In this document: positions 49,689-62,700 of the stretch, piece after piece
How the letters are laid out: every line of letters starts with the position of its first letter
How positions within the stretch are numbered: the stretch's first letter is position 1
NCBI GenBank assembly: GCA_947650365.1
Contig: OX393555.1
Span: 78,807,995 to 78,871,994 of the forward strand
Reading direction: 5' to 3'
Length of the DNA: 64,000 bases
Source: Chamaelirium japonicum
Taxonomy: Eukaryota; Streptophyta; Magnoliopsida; Liliales; Melanthiaceae
Translations under genes and position numbers: made by a program
Notes under the pieces: model-generated
The model's database searches: none
The model's input: the letters and a program-made list of their open reading frames with translations, nothing else
What the model was told of the DNA's origin: nothing

Positions 49689-49940
49689 TCGTATGAATGA
49701 ATTAGAAAGGATCGTATGAATGAATTAGAATGGATCGTGCGAATAAATTAGAATGGATCGTATGAATGAATTCGAATGGATCATACGAATGGATTAGAAT
49801 GGATACATTCGTGCGTATGAATTAGAATGGATCATACGAAGGAATTAGGGTGGATCGTATGAAAGAATTAGAATGGATACATTCGTGCAAAAAAATTAGA
49901 AAGGATTGTATGAATGAATTAGAGTAGATCGTACAAATGA
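49689..49940 (+). repeat. Satellite block, + orientation
   Basis: Contains a 74-bp GGAATTAGGGTGG module, the + counterpart of the one in the preceding - block, so the two face each other across the CGATCG flip. It ends CGTACAAATGAATCC. Confidence 0.9.
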
Positions 49941-50197
49941 ATCCATTCTAATTCCTTCGTACGATCCATTCTAATTCATTCGTACGATCCGTTCTAATTC
50001 ATTCCCATTCTAATTCATTCATACGATGCAATCTAATTTATTCATACGATCCATTCTCATTCATTCGCACAAATGTATCCATTCTAATTCATTCGTACGA
50101 TCCATTCTAATTCATTCGTACGATCCATTCTAATTCATTCATACGATCCATTCTAATTCATCCGCACGAATGTATCAATCTAATTCATTAGCACGAA
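49941..50197 (-). repeat. Satellite block, - orientation
   Basis: Contains a shortened unit (ATTCCCATTCTAATTC near 50002). It ends AGCACGAATTCATTAG, with the flip at GAATTC (50195-50200). Confidence 0.9.
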
Positions 50198-50402
50198 TTC
50201 ATTAGAATGGATCATACGAATGAATTAGAATGGATTAGAATGGATCGTATGAATGACTTGGAATGGATCGTACGAATGAATTAGAATGGATCGTACGAAT
50301 TAGTAAGAATGGTTCGTACGAATGAATTAGAATGGATCATACGAATGAATTAGAATGGATCGTACAAATGAATTAGAATGGATCGTACGAATGAATTAGA
50401 AT
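50198..50402 (+). repeat. Satellite block, + orientation
   Basis: Nine or so units, one with a GGATTAGAATGG half-unit. It ends AATTAGAATAATCCATTC. Confidence 0.9.
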
Positions 50403-51155
50403 AATCCATTCTAATTCATTCGTACAATCCATTCTAATTCATTCATACGATCCATTCTGATTCATTCATACAATCCATTCTAATTCTTTCGCAAGAATGT
50501 ATCCATTCTAATTCATTCGTACGATCCATCCTAATTCATTCGTATGATCCATTCTAATTCATTCGCACGAATGTATCTATTCTAATTCATTCGTATGATC
50601 CATTCTAATTCATTCGCACGATCCATTCTAATTCATTCATACTATCCATTCTATTTCATTCATACGATCCATTCTAATTCATTCGCACGATCCATTCTAT
50701 TTCATTTGTACGATCCATTCTTACTCATTCGTACGATCCATTCTAATTCATTAGCACGAATGTATCCATTCTAATTCATTCGTACGATCCATTCTAATTC
50801 ATTCGCACGATCCATTCTAATTCATTCATACGATCTATTCTAATTCATTCGTACGATCCATTCTAATTCATTCGCACAATCTATTCTAATTCTTTCGTAC
50901 GATCCTTTCTAATTCATTAGCACGATCCATTCTAATTCATTCGTATGATCCATTCTATTTCATTCGTACGATCCATTCTTACTCATTCTTACGATCCATT
51001 GTAATTCATTCGCACGAATGTATCCATTCTAATTCACTCGTACGATCCATTCTAATTCCTTCGTACAATCCATTCTATTTCATTCATACGATCCATTCTA
51101 ATTCATTCATATAATCAATTCTGATTCTTTCACACGAATCTATCCATTCTAATTT
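50403..51155 (-). repeat. Satellite block, - orientation
   Basis: Several 189-bp-type modules with TATTTCATTCG and TTACTCATTCG pairs. It ends CATTCTAATTTGAAAGG. Confidence 0.92.
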
Positions 51156-52062
51156 GAAAGGATCGTACGAAATAATTAGAATGGATATATTCGTGCGAAT
51201 GAATTAGAATGGATCATATGAAGGAATTAGGGTGGATTGTACGAATGAATTAGAATAGATACATTCATGCGAAAGAATTAGAATAGATTTTATGAATGAA
51301 TTAGAATGGATCGTATGAATGAAATAGAATGGATCGTACGAAGGATTTAGAATGGATCGTACGAATGAATTAGAATGGATACATTCGTGCGAATGAATTA
51401 GAATGGATCGTACGAATGAGTAAGAATGGATCGTACGAATGGATTAGAATGGATCGTGCGAATGAATTAGAATTGATCGTATGAATGAATTAGAATGGAT
51501 CATATGAATGAATTAGAATGGATCGTACGTATGAATTAGAATGAAATGTGTGAATGAATTAGAATGGATCGTGCGAATGAATTAGAATGGATCGTACGAA
51601 TGAATTAGAATGGATACATTCGTGCGAATGAATTAGAATAGATCGTACGAATGAGTAAGAATGGATCGTACGAATGAAATAGAATGGATCGTACGAATGA
51701 ATTAGAATGGATCATGCAAATGAATTAGAATAGAGCATACGAATGAATTAGAATAGATTGTGCGAATGATGAATTAGAATGGATCGTGCGAATGAATTAG
51801 ATTGGATTGTGCGAATGAATTATAATGGATCGTAATAATGAATTAGAATGGATACATTCGTGCGAATGAATTAGAATGGATCGTATGAATGAATTAGAAT
51901 GGATCGTAAGAATGAATTAGAATGGATCGTAAGAATGAATTAGAATGGATCGTACGAATGGATCGTATGAAGGAATTAGAATGGATCGTAAGAATGAATT
52001 AGAATGGATCGTAAGAATGAATTAGAATGGATCGTACGAATGGATCGTATGAAGGAATTAGA
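51156..52062 (+). repeat. Satellite block, + orientation
   Basis: Opens with a 28-mer and a GGAATTAGGGTGG module and closes with an 82-bp tandem duplication (51906-52064). It ends GAGTACGATCCACCC. Confidence 0.93.
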
Positions 52063-52064
52063 GT
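51901..52064 (+). repeat. Perfect 82-bp tandem duplication
   Basis: Two copies, starting at 51906 and 51988, read the same through AAGAATG, AAGAATG, CGAATGGATCGTATG and AAGGAATTAG. The 82-bp unit is three 23-mers plus a 13-bp truncated one (CGAATGGATCGTA). No mismatch was seen between copies, so this is among the youngest events in the window. Confidence 0.9.
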
Positions 52065-54210
52065 ACGATCCACCCTAATTCCTTCGTATGATCCAATCTA
52101 ATTCATTCGCATGAAGTATCCATTCTAATTCATTCGTACGATCCATTCAAATTCATTCATACGATCCATTCTAATTCAATCATATGATCCATTCTAATTT
52201 ATTCACACGAATGTATCCATTCTAATTCATTCTTACGATCCTTTCTAATTCATTCGCACAATCTATTCTAGTTCATTCGTATGATCCATTCTAATTCATT
52301 CACACGATCCATTCAAATTCATTTGCACGATCCATTCTAATTCATTTATACAATCTATTCTAATTCTTTTACACGAATGTATCCATTCTAATTCATTCGT
52401 ATGGTCCATTCTAATTTCTTTGTACGATCCATTCTAATTCCTTCGTACGATCCATTCTAATTCCTTCGTATGATCCATTCTATTTCTTCATATGATCCAT
52501 TCTAATTTCTTCGTACGATCCATTCTAATTCATTCCCATGAATATATCCATTCTAATTCATACGTACGATCCATTCTAATTCATTGATACGATCCAATCT
52601 AACTCATTCATACGATCCATTCTAATTCATTCGCACGAATGTATCCATTCTAATTCATTCGTACGATCTATTCTAATTCATTCGCACAATCTATTCTAAT
52701 TCATTCGTACGGTCCATTCTAATTCATTAGCACGATCCATTCTAATTCATTCGTACGATCCATTCTATTTCATTCGTACGATCCATTCTTACTCATTCGT
52801 ATGATCCATTCTATTTCATTCGTATGATCCATTCTTACTCATTCGTACGATCCATGCTAATTGATTCGCACGAATGTATCCATTCTAATTCATTCGTACA
52901 ATCCATTTTAATTCATTCGCACGATCCATTCTAATTCATTCATACGATCCATTCTAATTCATTCGTATGATCCATTCTAATTAATTTGCACGATCCATTC
53001 TAATTCATTCATACAATCCATTCTAATTCATTCATACAATCCATTCTAATTCTTTCGCACGAATGTATCCAGTCTAATTCATTCGTACGATCCACCCTAA
53101 TTCTTTCATAAGATCCTTTCTAATTCATTCGCACGACTGTATCCATTCTAACTCATTCGTACGATCCGTTCGAATTCATTCATACGATCCATTCTAATTC
53201 ATTCATACGATCCATTCTAATTCATTCTTACGATCCATTCTAAATCATTCATACGATCCATTCTATTTCATTTGTACAATCCATTCTTACTCATTCGTAC
53301 GATCCATTCTAATTCATTCGCTCTAATTCCTTCGTACGATCCATTCTAATTCCTTCGTACGATCCATTCTAATTCATTCCCATGAATGTATCCATTCTAA
53401 TTCATACGTACGATCCATTCTAATTCATTCATACGATCCGATCTAATTCATTCATACAATCTATTCTAATTCATTCGCACGAATGTATCCATTCTAATTC
53501 ATTCGTACGATTCTTTCTAATTCATTCGCACAATCCATTCTTATTCATTCGTACGATCCATTCTAATTCATTAGCATGATCCATTCTAATTAATTCGTAC
53601 GATCCATTCTATTTCTTTAGTACGATCTATTCTTACTCATTCGTACGATCCATTCTAATTCATTCGCACGAATATATCCATTCTAATTCATTCGCACGAT
53701 CCATTCTAATCCATTCATACGATCCATTCTAATTCATTTGTACGATCCATTCTAATTCATTCGCACGATCCATTCTAATTCATTTGTATGATCCATTCTA
53801 ATTCATTCATACGATCGATTCTAATTCTTTTGCACGAATGTATCCATTCTAAATCATTCGTACGATCCACCCTAATTCCGTCATATGATCCATTCTAATT
53901 TATTCGTACGATCCATTCTAATTCATTAGCAAGATCCATTCTAATTTATTCGTACGATCCATTCTATTTCATTCTTATGATCCGTTCTAATTCCTTAGCA
54001 CGATCCATTCTAATTCATTCGTACGATCCGTTCGAATTCATTCATACGATCCATTCTAATTCATTCGTATGATCCATTCTAATTCATCACACGATCCATT
54101 CCAATTCATTCGCACAATCCATTCTAATTCTTTCGCACGAATGTATCCATTCTAATTCATTCGTACGATCCACCCTAATTCCTTCGTATGATCTATTCTA
54201 ATTTATTTGT
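52063..54210 (-). repeat. Satellite block, - orientation
   Basis: Standard modules. The 8-mer at 52638-52872 is enlarged to 235 bp by duplication of the TATTTCATTCG/TTACTCATTCG pair (46 bp). The deletion join ATTCATTCGCTCTAATTCC is near 53320. It ends ATTTGTACAAAGGAATTAG, a flip at TGTACA (54208-54213). Confidence 0.93.
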
Positions 54211-54988
54211 ACAAAGGAATTAGAATGGATTAGAATGGATCATATGAATTAGAATGGATCGTATGAATGAGTAAGAATGAATCATGCGAATGAATTAGAA
54301 TGGATCATGCTAATGAATTAGAATGGATCATACAAATGAATTAGAATGGATCGTATGAATGAAATAGAATAGATCGTGCGAATGAATTAGAATGGATCGT
54401 ACGAATGAATTAGAATGGATACATTCGTGCGAATGAATTAGAATGGATCGCACGAATGAGTATGAATGAATCGTACGAACTAATGGATCGTACGAATGAA
54501 TTAGAATGGATATATTCGTACGAATGAATTAGAATGGATCGAACGAATGAGTAAGAATGAATCGTACGAATGAAATAGAATGGATCGTACGAATGAATTA
54601 GAATGGATCGTGCTAATGAATTAGAATGGATCGTATGAATGAATTAGAATGGATCATACGAATGAATTAGAATGGATACATTTGTGCGAAAGAATTAGAA
54701 TGGATTGTATGAATGAATTAGATTGGATCGTATGAATGAATTAGAATGGCTCGTACCTATGAATTAGAATGGATACATTCATGGGAATGAATTAGAATGG
54801 ATCGTACGAAGGAATTAGAATGGATCATACGAATGAATTAGAATAAATAGATTCGTGCAAAAGAATTAGAATGGATTGTATGAATGAATTACAATGGATC
54901 GTGCAAATGAATTAGAATGGATCGTACGAAGGATTTAGAATGGATCGTACGAAGGAATTAGAATGGATCGTATGAATGAATTAGAATC
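54211..54988 (+). repeat. Satellite block, + orientation
   Basis: Begins with a GGATTAGAATGGATC half-unit and includes a broken unit CGAACTAATGGATC near 54477. It ends AATTAGAATCAATCCATTC. Copied at 58904-59704; the first 100 bp differ at 3 positions. Confidence 0.93.
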
Positions 54989-55246
54989 AATCCATTCTAA
55001 TTTATACGTACGATCCATTCCAATTCATTCTAATATCCATTCTAATTAATTCGCACAATCTATTCTAATTCATTCATACGATCAATTCGAATTCATTCGC
55101 ACGAATGTATCCATTCAAATTCATTCGTACGATCCATTCTAATTCATTCGTACGATCCATTCTAATTCATTCGCACGATCCATTCTAATTCATTCATACG
55201 ATCCATTCTAATTCATTCATACAATCCATTCTAATTCTTTCGCACG

Positions 55247-55320
55247 AATGTATCCATTCTAATTCATTCGTACGATCCACCCTAATTCCTTCGTATGATC
55301 CATTATAATTCATTCGCACG
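55247..55320 (-). repeat. 74-bp higher-order repeat, 3-mer (-)
   Basis: AATGTATCC boxes stand 74 bp apart around CCACCCTAATTCCTTCG. This is the reverse-complement form of the GGAATTAGGGTGG phrase in + blocks. It is preceded by the usual ATTCTTTCGCACG unit. Confidence 0.9.
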
Positions 55321-57630
55321 AATGTATCCATTCTAATTCATTCGTACGATCCATTCGAATTCATTCATACGATCCATTCTAATTCATTCGCACGAATGTA
55401 TCCATTCTAATTCATTCGTACGATCGATTCTAATTCATTCACGCAATCTATTCTAATTCATTCGTACGATCCATTCTAATTCATTCGCACGATCCATTCT
55501 AATTCATTTGCACGATCCATTCTAATTCACTCATACAATCCATTCTAATTGTTTTGCACGAATGTATCCTTTCTAATTCAGTCATACGATCCATTCTAAT
55601 TCCTTCGAACGATCCATTCTAATTCTTTCAAATGATCCATTCTATTTCATTCATATGATCCATTCTAATTCCTTCGTACGATCCATTCTAATTCATTCCC
55701 ATGAATGATTCCATTCTAACTCATACATACGATCCATTCTAATTCATTCATACGATCCAATCTAATTCATTCATACGATCCATTCTAATTCATTCGCACG
55801 AATGTATACATTCTAATTCATTCGTATGATCCATTCTAATTCATTTGCACTATCTATTCTAATTCATTTGTATGATCCATTCTAATTCATTTGTACGATC
55901 CATTCTAATTCATTCATTCGATCCATTCTAATTCATTCATACGATCCATTCTTACTCATTCGTACGATCCATTCTAATTCATTCACATGAATGTATCCAT
56001 TCTAACTCATTCGTACGATCCATTCTAATTCATTCGTACGATCCATTCTAATTCATTCGCATGATCCATTCTAATTCATTCATACAATCCATTCTAATTC
56101 ATTCATACAATCCATTCTAATTCTTTTGCATGAATGAATCCATTCTAATTCATTCGTACGATCCATTCTAATTCATTCAAACAATCTATTCTAATTCATT
56201 CGTACGATCAATTCTAATTCATTAGCACGATCCATTCTAATTCATTTGTACGATCCATTCTATTTCATTCATACGATCCATTCTAACTCATTCGTACGAT
56301 ACATTCTAATTCATTCGCACAAATGTATCCATTCTAATTCATTCGTACGATCCATTCTAATTCATTCGCATGATCCATTCTAATTCATTCATACGATCCA
56401 TTCTAATTCATTCGTACGATCCATTCTAATTTATTCGCACGATCCATTCTAATTCATTCATACAATCCATTCTAATTCATTCGCACGAATGTATCCATTC
56501 TAATTCATTCGTATGATCCATTCTAATTCATTCGCACGATCCATTCTAATTCATTCATACGATCCATTCTAATTCATTCGTACGATCCATTCTAATTCAT
56601 TCGTATGATCCATTCTAATTTATTAGCACGATCCATTCTAATTCATTCATACGATCCATTCTAATTCATTCATACGTTCCATTCTATTTCATTCGTATGA
56701 TCCATTCTAATTGATTCATACGATCCATTCTATTTCATTCGTACGATCCATTCTTACTCATTCATACGATCCATTCTAATTCATTCGCACGATCCAATCT
56801 AATTCATTCGCACGATCCATTCTAATTCATTCGTACGATCCATTCCATTTCATTCGTACGATCCATTCTTACTCATTCGTACGATCCATTCTTACTCATT
56901 CGTACGATCCATTCTAATTCATTTGCCCGAAGGTATCTATCCTAATTCATTCGTACGATCCATTCTAATTCATTCGCACGATCCATTCTAATTTATTCAT
57001 ACGATCCATTCTAATTTATTCGTACGATCCATTCTAATTCATTCATACAATCCATTCTAATTCTTTCGCACGAATGTATCCATTCTAATTCATTCGTACG
57101 ATCCATTCTAATTCGTTCGCACGATCCATTCTAATTCATTCATACGATCCATTCTAATTCATTTGTACGATCCATTCTAATTCATACGTACGATCCATTC
57201 GAATTCATTCATACGATCCATTCTAATTCATTCATACGATCCATTCTAATTCATTCGCACGAATGTATCCATTCTAATTCATTCGTACGATCCATTCTAA
57301 TTCATTCGCACGATCCAATCTAATTTTTTCGCACGATCCATTCAAATTCATTCGTACGATCCATTATATTTCATTCATACGATCCATTCTTACTCATTCG
57401 TACGATCCATTCTAATTCATTCGCACGAATGTATCTATTCTAATTCATTCGTACGATCCATTCTAATTTATTCGCACGATCTATTCTAATTCATTCATAC
57501 GATCCATTCTAATTCATTCGTACGATCCATTCTAATTCATTCGCACAATCTATTCGAATTCATTCGTATGATCCATTCTAATTCATTAGCACGATCCATT
57601 CTAATTCATTCGCACGATCCATTCTAATTC

Positions 57631-57657
57631 ATTCGTGCAAAAGAATTAGAATGGATT
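57631..57657 (+). repeat. One-monomer inverted inset (+)
   Basis: ATTCGTGCAAAAGAATTAG with AATGGATTGC, one + unit, embedded in - DNA and running straight into AGAATGTATCC. The copy at 63220-63246 has the fuller GCACGAATGTATCC exit, so this copy has lost a few bases. Confidence 0.88.
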
Positions 57658-58903
57658 GCAGAATGTATCCATTCTAATTCATTCGTACGATCCATTCTAA
57701 GTCCTGCATACGATCCTTTCTAATTCCTTCGTACGATCCATTCTATTTCATTCGTACGATCCATTCTATTTCATTCGTATGATCCATTCTAATTCCTTCG
57801 TTCGATCCATTCTAATTCATTCCCATGAATGTATCCATTCTAATTCATATGTACGATCCATTCTAATTCATTCATACCATCCATTCTAATTCATTCAAAC
57901 GATCCATTCTAATTCATTCGCACGAATGTATCCATTCTAATTCATTCGTACGATCCATTCTTATTCATTCGCACAATCTATTCTAATTCGTTCGTACGAT
58001 CCATTCTAATTCATCAGCACCATCCATTCTAATTCATTCGTTCGATCCATTCTATTTCATTCTTACTCATTCGTACGATCCATTCTAATTCATTCGCACG
58101 AATGGATCCATTCTAATTCATTCATACGATCCAATCTAATTCATTCATACAATCTATTCTAATTCATTCGCACGAATGTATCCATTCTAATTCATTCGTA
58201 CGATTCATTCTAATTCATTCCCACAATCCATTCTTATTCATTCATACGATCCATTCTAATTCATTAGCACGATCCATTCTAATTAATTCGTACGATCCAT
58301 TCTATTTCATTCGTACGATCCATTCTTACTCATTCGTACGATCCATTCTAATTCATTCGCACGAATGTATCCATTCTAATTCATTTGCACGATCCATTCT
58401 AATTCATTCATACGATCCATTCTAATTCATTCGTATGATCCATTCTAATTCATTCGCACGATCCATTCTAATTCATTTGTATGATCCATTCTAATTCATT
58501 CATACAATCCATTCTAATTCTTTCGCATGAATGTATCCATTCTGAATCATTCGTACGATCCACCCTAATTCCTTCATATGATCCATTCTAATTTATTCGT
58601 ACGATCCATTCTAATTCATTAGCACGATCCATTCTAATTTATTCGTACGATCCATTCTATTTCATTCTTATGATCCATTCTAATTCATTAGCACGATCCA
58701 TTCTAATTCATTCGTACGATCCATTCTAATTCATTCATACGATCCATTCTAATTCATTCGTACGATCCATTCTAATTTATCACACGATCCATTCTAATTC
58801 ATTCGCACAATCCATTCTAATTCTTTCGCACGAATGTATCCATTCTAATTCATTCGTACGATCCACCCTAATTCCTTCGTATGATCTATTCTAATTCATT
58901 TGT

Positions 58904-59704
58904 ACAATGGAATTAGAATGGATTAGAATGGATCATATGAATTAGAATGGATCGTATGAATGAGTAAGAATGGATCGTGCGAATGAATTAGAATGGATCA
59001 TGCTAATGAATTAGAATGGATCGTACAAATGAATTAGAATGGATCGTATGAATGAATTAAAATAGATCGTGCGAATGAATTAGAATGGATCGTACGAATG
59101 AATTAGAATGGATACATTCATGCGAATGAATTAGAATGGATCGCACGAATGAGTAAGAATGGATCGTATGAACTAATGGATCGTACGAATGAACTAGAAT
59201 GGATACATTCGTACGAATGAATTAGAATGGATCGTACGAATGAGTAAGAATGAATCGTACGAATGAAATAGAATGGATCGTACGAATGAATTAGAATGGA
59301 TCGTGCTAATGAATTAGAATGGATCGTATAAATAAATTAGAATAGATTGTGCGATTGAATTAGAATGGATCGTACGAATGAATTAGAATGGATACATTCG
59401 TGCGAATGAATTAGAATGGATCGTATGAATGAATTAGATTGGATCGTATGAATAAATTAGAATGGATCGTACCTATGAATTAGAATGGATACATTCATGG
59501 GAATGAATTAGAATGGATCGTACGAAGGAATTAGAATGGATCATACGAATGAATTAGAATCGATACATTCGTGCAAAAGAATTAGAATGGATTGTATGAA
59601 TGAATTACAATGGATCGTGCAAATGAATTAGAATGGATCGTACGAAGGATTTAGAATGGATCGTACGAAGGAATTAGAATGGATCGAACGAATGAATTAG
59701 AATC
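58904..59704 (+). repeat. Satellite block, + orientation
   Basis: Second copy of 54211-54988 with the same half-unit start, the same broken unit (TGAACTAATGGATC near 59169) and the same AATCAATCC exit. Confidence 0.93.
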
Positions 59705-62700
59705 AATCCATTCTAATTTATACGTACGATCCATTCTAATTCATTCTAATATCCATTCTAATTCATTCGCACAATCTATTCTAATTCATTCATACGATCC
59801 ATTCTAATTCATTCGCACGAATGTATCCATTCAAATTCATTCGTACGATCCATTCTAATTCATTCGTACGATCCATTCTAATTCATTCGTACGATCCATT
59901 CTAATTCATTCGCACGATCCATTCTAATTCATTCATACGATCCATTCTAATTCATTCATACAATCCATTCTAATTCTTTCGCACGAATGTATCCATTCTA
60001 ATTCATTCGTACGATCCACCCTAATTCCTTCGTATGATCTATTCTAATTCATTCGCACGAATGTATCCATTCTAATTCATTCGTACGATCCGTTCGAATT
60101 CATTCATACGATCCATTCTAATCCATTCGCACGAATGTATCCATTCTAATTCATTCGCGCAATCTATTCTAATTCATTCGTACGAACCATTCTAATTCAT
60201 TCGCACGATCCATTCTAATTCATTTGCATGATCCATTCTAATTCATTCATACAATCCATTCTAATTGTTTTGCACGAATGTATCCTTTCTAATTCAGTCA
60301 TACGATTCATTCTAATTCCTTCGAACGATCCATTCTAATTCCTTCAAATGATCCATTCTATTTCATTCGTATGATCCATTCTAATTCCTTCGTACGATCC
60401 ATTCTAATTCATTCCCATGAATGTATCCATTCTAACTCATACGTACGATCCATTCTAATTCATTCATACGATCCAATCTAATTCATTCATATGATCCATT
60501 CTAATTCATTCGCACGAATGTATACATTCTAATTCATTCGTATGATCCATTCTAATTCATTCGCACTATCTATTCTAATTCATTTGTACAATCCATTCTA
60601 ATTCATTTGTACGATCCATTCTAATTCATTCATTCGATCCATTCTAATTCATTCGTACGATGCATTCTTACTCATTTGTACGATCCATTCTAATTCATTC
60701 GCACGAATGTATCCATTCTAATGCATTCGTATGATCCATTCTAATTCATTCGCACGATCCATTCTAATTCATTCGTACGATCCATTCTAATTCATTCGTA
60801 CGATCCATTCTAATTCATTCGCACGATCCATTCTAATTCATTCATACGATCCATTCTAATTCATTCATACAATCCATTCTAATTCTTTTGCATGAATGTA
60901 TCCATTCTAATTCATTCGTACGATCCATTCTAATTCATTCGCACAATCTATTCTAATTCATTCGTACGATCCATTCTAATTCATTAGCATGATCCATTCT
61001 AATTCATTTGTACGATCCATTCTATTTCATTCATACGATCCATTCTTACTCATTCGTACGATACATTCTAATTCATTCGCACAAATGTATCCATTCTAAT
61101 TCATTCGTACGATCCATTCTAATTCTTTCGCATGATCCATTCTAATTCATTCATACGATCCATTCTAATTCATTCGTACGATCCATTCTAATTCATTCGC
61201 ACGATCCATTCTAATCATTCATACGATCCATTATAATTCTTTCATACAATCCATTCTAATTCATTCGCATGAATGTATCCATTCTAATTCATTCGTATGA
61301 TCTATTCTAATTCATTCGCACGATCCATTCTAATTCATTCATACGATCTATTCTAATTCAATCGTATGATCCATTCTAATTCATTCGCACAATCTATTCT
61401 AATTTATTCGTACGATCCATTCTAATTCATTAGCACAATCCATTCTAATTCATTCGTACGATCCATTCTAATTCATTCGCACGATCCATTCTAATTCATT
61501 CATACGATCCATTCTAATTCATTCGTACGATCCATTCTAATTCATTCGCACAATCTATTCTAATTCATTCGTACGATCCATTCTAATTCATTAGCACGAT
61601 CCATTCTAATTCATTCGTACGATCCATTATATTTCATTCGTACAATCCATTCTTACTCATTCGTACGATCCATTCTAATTCATTCGCATGAATGTATCCA
61701 TTTTAATTCATTCGTATGATCCATTCTAATTCATTCGCACGATCCATTCTAATTCATTCATATGATCCATTATAATTTATTCATATAATCCATTCTAATT
61801 CTTTCGCACGAATGTATCCATTCTAATTCATTCGTACGATCCACCCTAATTCCTTCGTATGATCCATTCTAATTCATTCGCACGAATGTATCCATTCTAA
61901 TTCATTCGTACGATCCATTCGAATTCATTCATCCGATCCATTCTATTTCATTCGTACGATCCATTCTAATTCATTCACACGAATGTATCCATTCTATTTT
62001 ATTCGTACGATCCATTCTAATTCATTCGCATAATCCAATCTAGTTTATTCGCATGATCGATTCTAATTCATTCGTACGATCCATTCTATTTCATTAGTAT
62101 GATCCATTCTTACTCTTTCGTACGATCCATTCTAATTCATTCGCACGAATGTATCCATTCTAATTCATTCGTACGATCCATTCTAATTCATTCATACGAT
62201 CCATTCTAATTCATTTGTACGATCCATTCTAATTTATTAGCATGATCCATTCTAATTCATTCATACGATCCATTCTAATTCATACGATCCATTCTAATTC
62301 ATTCATACGTTCCATTCTATTTCATTCGTATGATCCATTCTAATTAATTCATACAATCCATTCTATTTCATTCGTACGATCCATTCTTACTCATTCGTAC
62401 GATCCATTCTAATTCATTCGCACGATCCAATCTAATTCTTTCGCACGATCCATTATAATTCATTCGTACGATCCATTCCATTTCATTCGTACGATCCATT
62501 CTTACTCATTCGTACGATCCATTCTAATTCATTTGCCCGAAGGTATTTATCCTAATTCATTCGTACGATCCATTCTAATTCATTCGCACGATCCATTCTA
62601 ATTCATTCATACAATCCATTCTAATTCATTCGTACGATCCATTCTAATTCATTCATACAATCCATTCTAATTCTTTTGCACGAATGAATCCATTCTGATT

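Larger units (their letters stand above)
53300..57995. repeat. 4.7-kb segmental duplication, copy 1
   Basis: Landmarks shared with copy 2: GAATGTATCC at 53481/58174 and ACAAAGG/ACAATGG at 54211/58904 (both 4,693 bp), AATCAATCC at 54981/59697 (4,716 bp), TTTGCCCGAAGG at 56931/62531 (5,600 bp), and the + inset at 57634/63221 (5,587 bp). Confidence 0.88.
54989..58903 (-). repeat. Satellite block, - orientation
   Basis: Contains a short unit pair ATTCATTCTAATATCC near 55025, the odd ATTTGCCCGAAGGTATC unit at 56931, and a + inset at 57631-57657. It ends ATTTGTACAATGG, a flip at TGTACA (58901-58906). Confidence 0.93.
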
